Below, piece after piece: positions 44,206 through 52,652 of a stretch of 64,000 bases of DNA. The stretch comes from Marinifilum sp. N1E240 (GTDB taxonomy: Bacteria; Bacteroidota; Bacteroidia; Bacteroidales; Marinifilaceae). Below the pieces are notes generated by a model. It saw nothing but the letters and a program-made list of their open reading frames with translations. It was not told where the DNA came from and searched no databases. Numbering within the stretch: position 1 is the first letter of the stretch; the number at the start of each line of letters is the position of its first letter. A program made the translations under genes and the position numbers. Location of the stretch: contig NZ_WHKF01000003.1 of NCBI RefSeq assembly GCF_009295825.1, positions 124,001 through 188,000 on the forward strand, written 5' to 3'.

Positions 44206-44964
44206 ATGAAAAAACTACTTGTTACTATATTTATTAGCGGAATGTTCTTCTCCTGTGCAGAGATGCAAGCCGTTCTCGAGCAATACAATTTTGAACAAAC
44301 AGCTCCCTTAACAAGCGGAGAAGTTTCTACCGGATTAAAGGAAGCTCTTAAAGTTGGAAGTGTAAATGCTGCCAATATTTTATCAATAGAAGATGGCTTT
44401 TATAAAGACGAATTGGTTAAAATCTTATTGCCACCCGAGGCACAAACTATTACTAAAAATATTAGTTTGATTCCTGGTGGTAAAGATTTGGTTGATAAAG
44501 TAGAAATTCGACTAAACAGAGCAGCTGAAGATGCGGTAAAAGAAGCAGCACCGATTTTTGCATCTGCAATTACCGAAATGAGCATTGCCGATGCTTTTGG
44601 TATCTTAAAAGGTGGCGACAATGCTGCAACCCAATATCTACAGAATAAAACTACAGGCAAATTAAAAGACCTGTTTTTACCAAAAGTAAAAGCTTCGCTT
44701 GATAAAAAGCTGATTGCTAACATATCAACCAACGAATCGTGGAATTTACTTACAGGAAATTACAATAAAGTTGCAAGTAGTTTTGCTGGTAAATTGGCAA
44801 AGCTTGAACCTGTAAATACTCAATTGGACGAATACGTTACAGATAAAGCACTTCAAGCTCTATTTCTAAAGGTTGCAGAAGAGGAAAAACAAATTAGAAA
44901 AGATCCTTTAAAAAGAGTGAACAGCATTCTTAAAAGAGTGTTTGGTGAATTGGACAAATCTTAA
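44206..44964 (+). CDS. DUF4197 lipoprotein
   Basis: A 252-residue predicted lipoprotein with lipobox FFSCA (Cys17). The mature region carries the DUF4197 hallmarks: LTSGEVSTGLKEAL near residue 35, RLNRAAEDAVKEAAPIF near residue 105 and DAFGILKGGDNAATQYL near residue 128. Function is unknown. The GNAT gene starts 3 bases after its stop, so the two are cotranscribed. Confidence 0.86.
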   Translation: MKKLLVTIFISGMFFSCAEMQAVLEQYNFEQTAPLTSGEVSTGLKEALKVGSVNAANILSIEDGFYKDELVKILLPPEAQTITKNISLIPGGKDLVDKVEIRLNRAAEDAVKEAAPIFASAITEMSIADAFGILKGGDNAATQYLQNKTTGKLKDLFLPKVKASLDKKLIANISTNESWNLLTGNYNKVASSFAGKLAKLEPVNTQLDEYVTDKALQALFLKVAEEEKQIRKDPLKRVNSILKRVFGELDKS

Positions 44965-44967
44965 ATT

Positions 44968-45510
44968 ATGGAAGTATTATCGGATAGGCTACAATTGGTA
45001 AAGCTGGAGTTAAATCACGTGAAGGATTTCTACAAATATCGAAGCGATGCAGAAACAAACAAATACCAAGGATGGATTCCTTATGCATTAGAAGATTGTT
45101 CGCATTTTATAAAAAATAAAATCGCTACACAAATTAATACTCCCAACACCTGGTATCAAATGGCAATTCTAAAAAATGACACTTCAGAATTAATTGGAGA
45201 TATAGGCATTCATTTTCTCGAAGATGAACATCAGGTTGAAATTGGTTGCACTCTTAATAAGGAACATCATGGAATGGGATATGCACAGGAAGCTCTAACA
45301 GGTGTAATCAGTTTTCTTTTTAACGATCTAAACAAACATAGAATTACAGCTTCGGTAGATCCAGATAATTTAGCCTCGATAAAGATGGTTAAAAAACTCG
45401 GTTTTAGAAAGGAAGCACACTTTAAAGAGAGCCTAAACATTGATGGAACTTGGGTAGATGATGTAATATTTGCAATTCTTAATAGAGAATGGAAAGCCCA
45501 TACAATCTAA
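44968..45510 (+). CDS. GNAT N-acetyltransferase (RimJ/RimL type)
   Basis: A 180-residue enzyme of the Acetyltransf_3 group. The acetyl-CoA loop is NKEHHGMGYAQEAL, and the C-terminal SVDPDNLASIKMVKKLGFRKEAHF is the usual RimJ/RimL end. It probably acetylates a small molecule or protein amino terminus. It follows the DUF4197 gene with a 3-base gap. No functional link between the two is known. Confidence 0.88.
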   Translation: MEVLSDRLQLVKLELNHVKDFYKYRSDAETNKYQGWIPYALEDCSHFIKNKIATQINTPNTWYQMAILKNDTSELIGDIGIHFLEDEHQVEIGCTLNKEHHGMGYAQEALTGVISFLFNDLNKHRITASVDPDNLASIKMVKKLGFRKEAHFKESLNIDGTWVDDVIFAILNREWKAHTI

Positions 45511-45560
45511 TCTCCTCATTATAACATTGATATAATTAAAAACAATTTTTTATAAAATTG

Positions 45561-45590
45561 TTTGGTATAAAGAATTTTTAATTACCTTTG
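45561..45590 (+). promoter_or_regulatory. Promoter of cold-shock gene (TTTG-N18-TACCTTTG)
   Basis: TTTG at 45561-45564, 18-base spacer, TACCTTTG at 45583-45590. The predicted transcript has a leader of about 155 bases before the ATG at 45752, a length typical of cold-regulated leaders. Confidence 0.72.
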
Positions 45591-45751
45591 GCGTGTTATA
45601 AAGTCAATAGGATGAACATCTCCTCTTTTAATTTCATTATCATTCGTTACTCTTTCATTCCCTTCCGGAATAAAAATTAATAGGATCGTTACTGGTATTA
45701 CAGAGAGTTAAAGACTTTCAGCATTAAATTATTATTATTAAAAAAATTACC

Positions 45752-45943
45752 ATGGAAGGAACAGTAAAATTCTTTAACGAGTCAAAAGGTTTTGGATTTA
45801 TTAAACCAGCAGATTCAAGTGAAGACATCTTCGTACACGTATCAGGTCTTGTTGACGAAATTCAAGACAATGACAAAGTTGAGTACGACGTTGAAAAAGG
45901 AAGAAAAGGTTTAAACGCCGTTAATGTAAGAGTAATCGACTAA
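45752..45943 (+). CDS. Cold-shock protein (CspA family)
   Basis: A 63-residue single cold-shock domain, a nucleic-acid chaperone. RNP1 is KGFGFIK and RNP2 is DIFVHVS; the fold is complete from MEGTVKFFN to VRVID. A long leader with its own promoter precedes it, and a strong terminator follows. The second CSD gene at 46132 is transcribed towards it, with a very similar C-terminal half (GLVD...NDKV...NAVNV). Confidence 0.96.
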   Translation: MEGTVKFFNESKGFGFIKPADSSEDIFVHVSGLVDEIQDNDKVEYDVEKGRKGLNAVNVRVID

Positions 45944-45970
45944 TTAGATTACTTTGATATTGAAATAAAA

Positions 45971-45997
45971 AAAAGCAGCCAAATGGCTGCTTTTTTT
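45971..45997 (+). terminator. Terminator of cold-shock gene
   Basis: AGCAGCC (45974-45980) pairs with GGCTGCT (45985-45991) around AAAT, with A-rich and T-rich flanks; it is likely bidirectional. Confidence 0.92.
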
Positions 45998-46131
45998 GTT
46001 TTGGTCTAATATGTAATTTACAGGTGAAACTTTTACTTTTTAAAAGAAACTGTAACAATACAAAACTGACGATAAGCTATTAGCAAATCGTCAGCAATAT
46101 ACAATTGTATAATTTTATTCTATAATATAGA

Positions 46132-46590
46132 TTACTTTTTAATCAAAGTTACATTCACAGCATTCATTCCCTTAGGGCCTCTTTCCGTTTCGTAAGTAAC
46201 CTTATCATTTTCTTTGATATGATCTACCAAACCATTAACATGAACGAATACACTTTCTTTAGTTACTAGATCTTTAATAAACCCATAACCTTTGCTATCA
46301 TTAAAGAAACTAACAATACCTTCTCTTCCACCTGCTTCTTCCTCAGCGTCACCACTGTTACGAGCACCCAATACGATATCTTCAACATTAATCTCTTCCT
46401 TCTTCTTATTTGGATCTGGAGGAGTTGAAGTAATGTTACCAAACTCATCAGTGTAAGCAATCATATCTTCGAATGATTTTCCACCACCTGATTCTTTACG
46501 TGCTTCTTTACGTGCTTCCTTCTCTTTTCTTTTCTGAAGTTTTCTTTTCTCTTTTTCCTTTTTGTTGTAAGTTTCTTGCGATCTAGCCAT
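46132..46590 (-). CDS. Cold-shock domain protein with charged N-terminal extension
   Basis: A 152-residue protein. Residues 1-35 are strongly basic (KEKEKRKLQKRKEKEARKE), residues 36-85 are a polar acidic linker, and residues 88-152 are a cold-shock domain with KGYGFIK (RNP1) and SVFVHVN (RNP2). This extended form is common in Bacteroidota; the basic part probably aids RNA binding. It is the converging paralogue of the 63-residue protein at 45752. Confidence 0.92.
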   Translation of the reverse strand: MARSQETYNKKEKEKRKLQKRKEKEARKEARKESGGGKSFEDMIAYTDEFGNITSTPPDPNKKKEEINVEDIVLGARNSGDAEEEAGGREGIVSFFNDSKGYGFIKDLVTKESVFVHVNGLVDHIKENDKVTYETERGPKGMNAVNVTLIKK

Positions 46591-46804
46591 AAAATTTTTA
46601 ACGATACATTAATGATTTCTATAACCTTAATGAATCAAATCCGGTAATTATTACTCTTTACTTTCACGCTTCAAAAAGGTCTTGCAATGTACGCATTTAT
46701 TCTAAGAATTCCCTACTTTTTTCCAATGCATAAATTACAGAGGCAAAAAGATGTTAAATCAAATAGAATCAGTAACATTACACAGGTATTTTACAATCTA
46801 ATTA

Positions 46805-46835
46805 TTGTGATCTTAATAAATGATATTTACATTTG
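46805..46835 (+). promoter_or_regulatory. Promoter of the DUF5362 gene (TTG-N20-TACATTTG)
   Basis: TTG at 46805-46807 and TACATTTG at 46828-46835 with a 20-base spacer, 42 bases before the ATG at 46878. Confidence 0.6.
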
Positions 46836-46877
46836 TAACAATCCAAATACTATTAAAATAAAGCAAGTAATACAATT

Positions 46878-47345
46878 ATGGAATATAACAAAACCAACAA
46901 CTACGAAGGCAGAGAAGCTAAAGCAATAGAATTCTCAGCACAATCGGTAATTTACCTGAACGAAACCCGTAAATGGACCATATTCTTATCCATATTAGGA
47001 TTTATATTTTTAGGTTTATTAGTAGTTGTATCACTGCTAATGTCAACCATATTTAATACACTTTCCGCAGGTGCCATGCCTTTTCCAGGAATGGGTATAG
47101 CAATTGGCATTGTCTATCTATTGTTGGGAGCATTATTCTTCTTCCCTATTTATTACCTATACAAATTCTCTAGTCTTTCAAGAAAAGCTATATACAACGA
47201 AGATTCCGTGACCTTAACCCTGGCTTTTAAAAATCTAAAATCTCATTATAAATTCACAGGCATTTTTACCATTGTATTGTTATCGCTATACATGATATTT
47301 TTTATCGTAGCCGGGGTAAGCGGTGGATTAGGATCATTAATGTAA
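46878..47345 (+). CDS. DUF5362-family membrane protein
   Basis: A 155-residue protein with a polar N-terminus followed by three or four membrane helices (about residues 34-60, 68-96 and 128-152). The segment SAQSVIYLNETRKWTIFLSILGFI matches DUF5362 as I know it (shorter part: YLNETRKWTIFLS). Function unknown. It has its own promoter and a strong terminator and looks monocistronic. An upstream in-frame-looking ATG at 46687 is in another frame and lacks support. Confidence 0.75.
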   Translation: MEYNKTNNYEGREAKAIEFSAQSVIYLNETRKWTIFLSILGFIFLGLLVVVSLLMSTIFNTLSAGAMPFPGMGIAIGIVYLLLGALFFFPIYYLYKFSSLSRKAIYNEDSVTLTLAFKNLKSHYKFTGIFTIVLLSLYMIFFIVAGVSGGLGSLM

Positions 47346-47366
47346 AAATCATTTGACCATCAAAAC

Positions 47367-47402
47367 AAAAAGATCTGATTCATAAGAATCAGATCTTTTT
47401 TA
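47367..47402. terminator. Bidirectional terminator after DUF5362 gene
   Basis: AGATCTGATTC (47371-47381) pairs with GAATCAGATCT (47386-47396). A-run before and T-run after serve both converging genes. Confidence 0.9.
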
Positions 47403-47426
47403 TTTCTCATTTGTCTTGTTCTTTAA

Positions 47427-47735
47427 CTATTGATTATTGGTTTTGTTAAACTTAGTAGCAAGTTTACTTAGTAAGAAAACTGCCAAAACTCCACCACAAA
47501 AAGAAACAATTGCATTAAGAGCAAACAAGTTGATATTTGTTGTGCCTGTTTGCATGATTGCTTGTGGGCTAAATCCTAATCGCCCAATGGATTTAATAAA
47601 AAAAACACTTCCAAAAACTCCAGCAATAGTATTTCCAATAATTCCGAAGGAATATTTTTTGAAGAATAGACTAGTGCTATTCGCTCCCAAAATTCCAATC
47701 AGGATGCTTATTAATGAAATCAATGTATCAGTCAT
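47427..47735 (-). CDS. Small membrane protein downstream of cydB
   Basis: A 102-residue protein with three predicted helices and a glycine-rich middle (GIIGNTIAGVFGSVFF), resembling transglycosylase-associated/GlsB-like small membrane proteins. I do not recognise a firm family. It begins 10 bases after the cydB stop on the same strand, so it is cotranscribed with the cytochrome bd genes. Membership in the oxidase complex is possible but is only suggested by position. Confidence 0.7.
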   Translation of the reverse strand: MTDTLISLISILIGILGANSTSLFFKKYSFGIIGNTIAGVFGSVFFIKSIGRLGFSPQAIMQTGTTNINLFALNAIVSFCGGVLAVFLLSKLATKFNKTNNQ

Positions 47736-47745
47736 AATCAGTCTA

Positions 47746-48819
47746 TTAATGTCCGTAATCCATATGGTCTATTTTTCCTCCCATCAACCTTTTCTGAACT
47801 ATCATGTAAATAAACAGAAGAATAAAACCAACAATTGCCCAGCCCACAGCAACTGATAATCCATATTGCGATGCCGATGTATTGTAAATGGTTAGCGACT
47901 CGTTTATACTATTGGTAGAAGGCAATATCACTGGGAACATTGATGCCAATGAAGAACAGATTCCTCCTGCAATTAGTAAGGAAGAGCAAATAAAAGCATA
48001 GATATCTTTCTTATACTTTCCTATAAAAAACATGCCAACTAATCCTGTAATATAAATCAACGGGAAAATAATTAGCCAGGGATTTTCTGCGAAATTCGAA
48101 AATGGATTTGGCTTAATTAAATGCCAAATTGATATAGAGAAAATAGTAAGCAATACAAGTGCGATATTTAGCTTTACAACAACTGATTTAAGCTTTTCGT
48201 TAATTGATGCATTAGTTTTTAAAATGACCCAGTTGGCGCCATGAATGGTTAATGTAACCACTGCAATTACACCAATCACAATCGTGAACCAATCAATTAC
48301 TCCGGGATGAGTTCCTTCCGGACTGAAACTACTATTCCAAAGTGGAAGGAAAAAATAATGTCCTTCGTAAGCAGATATCCCATTTTCAACACCTCCCAAA
48401 TTTACACCTCTGATTACATTTCCTAATGCTATTCCAAAAAACAAGGTCAACAGCAAGCTGGAAACACCAAAGGCTTTATCCCAAATGTCTTTCCACATCT
48501 GAAAATTGAATTGACTACGTAATTCCAAACCAATTGCTCTGAAAATAATAAACCAAAGTACCAATATCAACGGAAGGTAAAAACCGCTAAAAACAGAAGC
48601 GTAAAAGGTTGGGAAAGCCATAAAAAGCAATCCTCCAGCTGCAACCAACCACACTTCGTTCGAATCCCAAAAAAGACCTGCTGCCTTTGTAATTACTTCT
48701 TTATCTTTTTCTTTTTTTGCAAAGAACAAATGAACGATTCCTGTACCAAAATCGTAACCGTCTAATATGAAGAAAACAGCAAATACAATTGCTATTATTA
48801 TATACCAAAATAGTTCCAT
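47746..48819 (-). CDS. cydB: Cytochrome bd ubiquinol oxidase subunit II
   Basis: A 357-residue membrane subunit with about eight helices. The start MELFWYIIIAIVFAVFFILDGYDFG carries the conserved FILDGYDFG motif, followed by FWDSNEVWLVAAGG and a HGANWVILKT segment. With CydA it forms the high-affinity terminal oxidase used at low oxygen. cydA ends 2 bases upstream. The C-terminus ends in a short polar tail, DHMDYGH. Confidence 0.95.
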   Translation of the reverse strand: MELFWYIIIAIVFAVFFILDGYDFGTGIVHLFFAKKEKDKEVITKAAGLFWDSNEVWLVAAGGLLFMAFPTFYASVFSGFYLPLILVLWFIIFRAIGLELRSQFNFQMWKDIWDKAFGVSSLLLTLFFGIALGNVIRGVNLGGVENGISAYEGHYFFLPLWNSSFSPEGTHPGVIDWFTIVIGVIAVVTLTIHGANWVILKTNASINEKLKSVVVKLNIALVLLTIFSISIWHLIKPNPFSNFAENPWLIIFPLIYITGLVGMFFIGKYKKDIYAFICSSLLIAGGICSSLASMFPVILPSTNSINESLTIYNTSASQYGLSVAVGWAIVGFILLFIYMIVQKRLMGGKIDHMDYGH

Positions 48820-48821
48820 AA

Positions 48822-50153
48822 TTAATGTGTTTGAGTTTCTGGTCCTTTGTGAATTGTTTTACCAACTAATACCAGGAATAATAAGCCCAATAGCATATAC
48901 AAGCCAACAAAACCTAATAAAGTGAAAAGTGTATTTCCTGATGATACCGTTGGTGATACACCATCAACTGTTTTTAGTAAACCATACACCAAATAGGGCT
49001 GTCTTCCCAACTCGGCAACATACCAGCCTGTCATATTAGCAATATATGGGAAAGGAAATGAAAACATGATTGCCCAGAGCAAAGTATTCATCTTATAAAG
49101 CTTCTTTCTCCATAAAAAAAAGAGTGCCAAGCCCATCAATCCAATAAAAATGGTTCCTAAACCTACCATTATGTGATAAGAATAATAAAGAGCCGGGATA
49201 TTATCAGGCAATTCTTCCTCCTCAAACTGATCCATTCCTGGAATTTGCTTGTCCCAATCCTGATAAGTTAAAAAACTGAGAATGTTTGGAACAGCAATTT
49301 TGTTGTCAATTTTCTTTTCAACCATGTTTGGCTGACCAATAAGGACAATTTCAGCACCAGCTTCTTCAGTTTCAAATATTCCTTCCATGGCAGCAAATGA
49401 AGCAGGTTGATATTTAGCGACATTTTTAGCATTCCAGTCTCCTGTTGGGAAAGCTACTAACATACTTGAAACGAATCCAAAAATTACGCCAGTTTTTACA
49501 AATAGTTTTCCGTATTCTACATTCTTATTACGCAATATATAAAAAGCTCCAATTCCAGCTACAACAAAAGATGAAGTGATAACAGATGCAAATTGATTGT
49601 GTAAAAATGCTGGTATCAACCAAGGGTTACTAAAAAGAGCCGAGAAATTATTCAGTACAAATTTCCCATTATCCAAAATTTCATACCCAACCGGATGTTG
49701 CATCCATGCATTAGTTGCTAAAATAAAATATCCACTTGCCCAGGAACCCAGAAATACAAGGAAACCAGTTAGGAGGTGTAACTTTTGCCCCATTAGTTTT
49801 TCACCAAAAATGAAAAGTGCTAAAAAAGATGATTCGAGGAAAAATGAAAACATTCCCTCCATTGCCAGGGTTTGACCAATAATTCCTCCTGTAAGTTCTG
49901 AGAATTTTGCCCAATTGGTTCCAAACTGAAATTCCATTGGAATTCCGGTTACCACTCCCATGGTAAAATTAATGGCAAATATCTTCATAAAGAATTTTGC
50001 CGCATTGTTAAACTTTTCCAGTTTAGTTCTTAAAAATTTCCACTTAAAATAAACTATCATTAAAGATAATCCCATTGTTAGTTGTGGAAAAATGTAATGA
50101 AATGTGATAGTAAATGCGAATTGCAATCTATCATAAAATATCATGTCTTCCAT
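48822..50153 (-). CDS. cydA: Cytochrome bd ubiquinol oxidase subunit I
   Basis: A 443-residue membrane subunit that binds haems b558, b595 and d and the quinol. His19 (FHYIFPQLTMG) is the conserved haem ligand; the second His is in FLHNQFASV, and the Met ligand region is IANMTGWYVAELGRQP, followed by Tyr rather than the common Trp. The Q-loop is short, as in the Bacteroidota/short-loop class. The alternative ATG at codon 4 would shift His19 to 16, so the first ATG is preferred. cydB follows immediately. Confidence 0.95.
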   Translation of the reverse strand: MEDMIFYDRLQFAFTITFHYIFPQLTMGLSLMIVYFKWKFLRTKLEKFNNAAKFFMKIFAINFTMGVVTGIPMEFQFGTNWAKFSELTGGIIGQTLAMEGMFSFFLESSFLALFIFGEKLMGQKLHLLTGFLVFLGSWASGYFILATNAWMQHPVGYEILDNGKFVLNNFSALFSNPWLIPAFLHNQFASVITSSFVVAGIGAFYILRNKNVEYGKLFVKTGVIFGFVSSMLVAFPTGDWNAKNVAKYQPASFAAMEGIFETEEAGAEIVLIGQPNMVEKKIDNKIAVPNILSFLTYQDWDKQIPGMDQFEEEELPDNIPALYYSYHIMVGLGTIFIGLMGLALFFLWRKKLYKMNTLLWAIMFSFPFPYIANMTGWYVAELGRQPYLVYGLLKTVDGVSPTVSSGNTLFTLLGFVGLYMLLGLLFLVLVGKTIHKGPETQTH

Positions 50154-50510
50154 ATCCTTATTTTTAATCGATAAAAATAAAGGTTTTTATTTGTTTTCAC
50201 ATGAAAGGACGATAATTAATTTTCGATATGTGAATTATAAATAGTCGTTCTATTTTAAGTAAAATAAACATCATTCTCTATTCCACATACTACTTAACCT
50301 TATTTATTAGTGAATTAATTACAATTCCACTAACATTTATAAACGAAAAATACAACAAGACAAATACGATAACAGATATAAAAAAATATACAGTCATTAA
50401 TTTATTTGCATTTTATGTTACATCATTCACTTAGTGTAATTTCCATTCCATTGATTTCACATTACCTTTAAGAATTAACAATTGTTATCGTCTTCTCTTT
50501 TTGCTCAATT

Positions 50511-50518
50511 TATCTTTG
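50511..50518 (+). promoter_or_regulatory. -7 box TATCTTTG of DUF4405 gene
   Basis: Exact TAnnTTTG, with expected start of transcription around 50525, the first base of the (TTAA)10 repeat. No good -33 box is at 18-20 bases. Confidence 0.5.
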
Positions 50519-50524
50519 CATTGA

Positions 50525-50564
50525 TTAATTAATTAATTAATTAATTAATTAATTAATTAATTAA
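50525..50564. repeat. (TTAA)10 tetranucleotide repeat
   Basis: Ten perfect TTAA units, ending 11 bases before the DUF4405 ATG at 50576. The tract would form almost the whole 5' untranslated leader. Confidence 0.95.
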
Positions 50565-50575
50565 AGATTATTACA

Positions 50576-50896
50576 ATGAAGCAAGAATTTAATAGAAGAG
50601 CATTTAGTTCTATTGGAATGTTTTTATCAGGCATTACTTTGCCCTTTTCTGGAGTAATGAACCATAACTTACAACTGGAAGCACTAACAAGTACTCGGGA
50701 GTATTGGATGGCAGTACACAATACTGCCGGATTTTTATTTGCAATCTTAATGATACTCCACATCGTATACAATTGGAAAGCCTTGCATAATCACATAAAA
50801 AAAGTAAAATACACCAAAATCAGCAAGGAAGCTTTATGGGCAATGGTAGTATTTTTAATTGTAGTAAGCTTATTTCCTTTGCATGCAATTATATAA
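50576..50896 (+). CDS. DUF4405 membrane protein
   Basis: A 106-residue protein with three predicted helices and conserved histidines (VMNHNLQLEAL; MAVHNTAGFLF; LMILHIVYNWKALHNH; LFPLHAII). His residues paired across helices suggest haem or quinone binding, as proposed for DUF4405/cytochrome b-like proteins. It is divergent from cydA. A redox membrane role is plausible but unproven. Confidence 0.8.
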   Translation: MKQEFNRRAFSSIGMFLSGITLPFSGVMNHNLQLEALTSTREYWMAVHNTAGFLFAILMILHIVYNWKALHNHIKKVKYTKISKEALWAMVVFLIVVSLFPLHAII

Positions 50897-51270
50897 AAGT
50901 AGAGCAGCTCTCGCATTAAAATATTCATTTTTTAAAGCTACTTAGCATTTCTTTGATGCCAAGCAACTTATGCCTTTAATACAATATTATTAAATTACGC
51001 CGTAAAATTAAGATAATTACCAATAGTAGTTTTATAAGAAATTGATGTTTTTTTTTGTAATTTGTAAACTAATAATATGGAGTTTTTAAATTACCTATGA
51101 AACCATTCCCGAAATGATTAATGGTCATACTAACAAGAGTTCCTACATTTTGATATCAAGCACGCAATATAGGAAAAATAGCCTATTAGAGCAGTAAGTA
51201 ATCTGCACAAAGCTAGCGATGGAACTATGCTGATGAACAGTCTTTCTCGATAACACAAATTTGCGGAATT
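50897..51270. other. Intergenic region between DUF4405 and AraC-type gene
   Basis: A 374-base gap. No RNA gene, repeat or strong hairpin was seen. Short frames here are unsupported, and no exact TAnnTTTG box was recognised close to the next ATG. Confidence 0.5.
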
Positions 51271-51831
51271 ATGAAATTGTACATCAAATATATGGTTAGT
51301 CTACGGTGCAAAATGATCGTAAAAGAAGAGTTGGAAAAGCTTGGATTGCATTATATTATTGTAGACTTAGGAATGATTGAAATTCTAGAAGATATTAACG
51401 AAAATCAACGAAAATGGCTTAAAGAAAATTTGCAAAAGTCAGGTTTGGAACTAATGGACGATAAAAAAGCCATTCTGATTGAAAAAATAAAAAATGCAAT
51501 TACCGAAGTGATTCATTATTCCGATGAAGTACCTAAAGAAAATTACTCCGATTATATTAGCGAAAAATTAGGCTATAATTATACTTACCTTGCCAATACT
51601 TTTTCAGAAGTTAAAGGTATAACCATTCAACAATTCATAATTATCAATAAAATTGAAAAGGTTAAGGAACTTCTTTTATACGACGAGCTTAATCTCACAG
51701 AGATTTCCTATAAACTGAATTACAGTAGTGTTGCGCACCTATCAAATCAGTTCAAAAAAATCACAGGACTATCCCCTTCCTTTTACAAGGAATTAAAACA
51801 AAAACGTAAAAAAAACTTAGAAAACCTGTGA
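51271..51831 (+). CDS. AraC-family regulator with HMA-like N-terminal domain
   Basis: A 186-residue regulator. The first 65 residues follow the ferredoxin-like heavy-metal-associated pattern: LYIKYMVSLRCKMIVKEELEKLGLH, equivalent to the usual M-x-C-x-x-C loop but with Ser in place of the first Cys. The C-terminal 100 residues are a double HTH AraC domain (YISEKLGYNYTYLANTFSEVKG; LTEISYKLNYSSVAHLSNQFKK). I know close relatives beside metal transporters. The ligand and targets here are unknown; no transporter is adjacent. The start at 51271 preserves the beta strand before the loop. Confidence 0.82.
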   Translation: MKLYIKYMVSLRCKMIVKEELEKLGLHYIIVDLGMIEILEDINENQRKWLKENLQKSGLELMDDKKAILIEKIKNAITEVIHYSDEVPKENYSDYISEKLGYNYTYLANTFSEVKGITIQQFIIINKIEKVKELLLYDELNLTEISYKLNYSSVAHLSNQFKKITGLSPSFYKELKQKRKKNLENL

Positions 51832-51927
51832 TATATGTAAAGATTTTAAATCAAAGTGTAACAATATCTATTCTATTGATTACCATATTTGTAATGTAAT
51901 AATTCAATTACAATATGAATAATAAAA

Positions 51928-52152
51928 ATGGATACAAATCGAAACAAAAGCAATGATGCTTTTAAGATTACAGGAAATTGGACAAACCAGTCAAAAAGAC
52001 TGAAAGAAAAGTATTCACAACTTACCGATGCAGACCTAAAGTTTGAAGCAGGTAAGGAAAATGAATTGCTCAACAGGGTAGAAAGTAGATTGAACAAGAA
52101 ACGAAATGAGGTGATTAACATCATCAAAAAAGTTCAACCGAGTCTAGTTTAA
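51928..52152 (+). CDS. CsbD-like stress protein
   Basis: A 74-residue charged, hydrophilic helical protein of the CsbD/YjbJ family. The core reads ITGNWTNQSKRLKEKYSQLT followed by DLKFEAGKENELLNRVESRL. These proteins accumulate under general stress; the molecular role is unknown. A hairpin follows downstream. It is a small separate gene near other stress-type genes. Confidence 0.85.
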   Translation: MDTNRNKSNDAFKITGNWTNQSKRLKEKYSQLTDADLKFEAGKENELLNRVESRLNKKRNEVINIIKKVQPSLV

Positions 52153-52222
52153 TCTTCCTTGACAACCAAATAACAGCGTATTAATTAACATGAATTAATA
52201 TATACTATTTGGAAATAATCCA

Positions 52223-52252
52223 AAGGACAGATTTAAAAATCTGTCCTTATTT
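52223..52252 (+). terminator. Terminator after CsbD-like gene
   Basis: AAGGACAGATTT (52223-52234) pairs with AAATCTGTCCTT (52237-52248), with the innermost pairs opening to form the loop, followed by ATTTT. Confidence 0.75.
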
Positions 52253-52300
52253 TGCAGATTAATAAGGCTTTAAGTCTACGAAATATTAAATGATTTAGTT

Positions 52301-52564
52301 ATGAATAATAACAAGTTATTACCAAAACGACATGCTCAAGAAAACAGAAACTTAAATAAATTGATTAATGAAATTCTTATTGTTACAATGGATATCAAAA
52401 ATCAATTTCCTGAACACTATGAGCACTTAAGCGAAATTCCTTTGTTTTTATTGCATGATAAGAATGAAGTAAGAAATAATGATTTTAAACAATACCTTAA
52501 CACTCTTAAAATGCAATTAAAACATCTTAAAAAAAATCAGGCTCCCATTTTCATAATGATTTGA
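52301..52564 (+). CDS. Small hypothetical protein, 87 residues
   Basis: A hydrophilic, mostly helical protein with no cysteine, signal peptide or membrane helix. I do not recognise a family. A typical segment is MDIKNQFPEHYEHLSEIPLF. It lies just after the CsbD-like gene and its terminator, so it is a separate unit. The codon pattern is coding-like, but confidence is moderate. Confidence 0.55.
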   Translation: MNNNKLLPKRHAQENRNLNKLINEILIVTMDIKNQFPEHYEHLSEIPLFLLHDKNEVRNNDFKQYLNTLKMQLKHLKKNQAPIFIMI

Positions 52565-52652
52565 AAAACTCATAACATTATTCAAGTAAACGGTCGCTTG
52601 GTCGATTTGGTATACAACTGCATATAATACTTCCTTTGTTTCTTATTCTAAT

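Larger units (their letters stand above)
50154..50575. other. Divergent intergenic region cydA / DUF4405
   Basis: A 422-base AT-rich gap that must hold the cydAB promoter (-) and the DUF4405 promoter (+). I see a -7 box TATCTTTG at 50511 and the (TTAA)10 tract. I did not find a convincing FNR/CRP-type dyad or a clear minus-strand TAnnTTTG box. Confidence 0.6.

Noticed and set aside
46687-46929. 80-codon frame before the DUF5362 gene
   Set aside because: It crosses the promoter and start of the DUF5362 gene in another frame and is rich in Ile/Asn like random AT-rich sequence.
50525-50564. Repeat considered as a CRISPR or attachment site
   Set aside because: It is a simple TTAA microsatellite without spacers or flanking inverted repeats.
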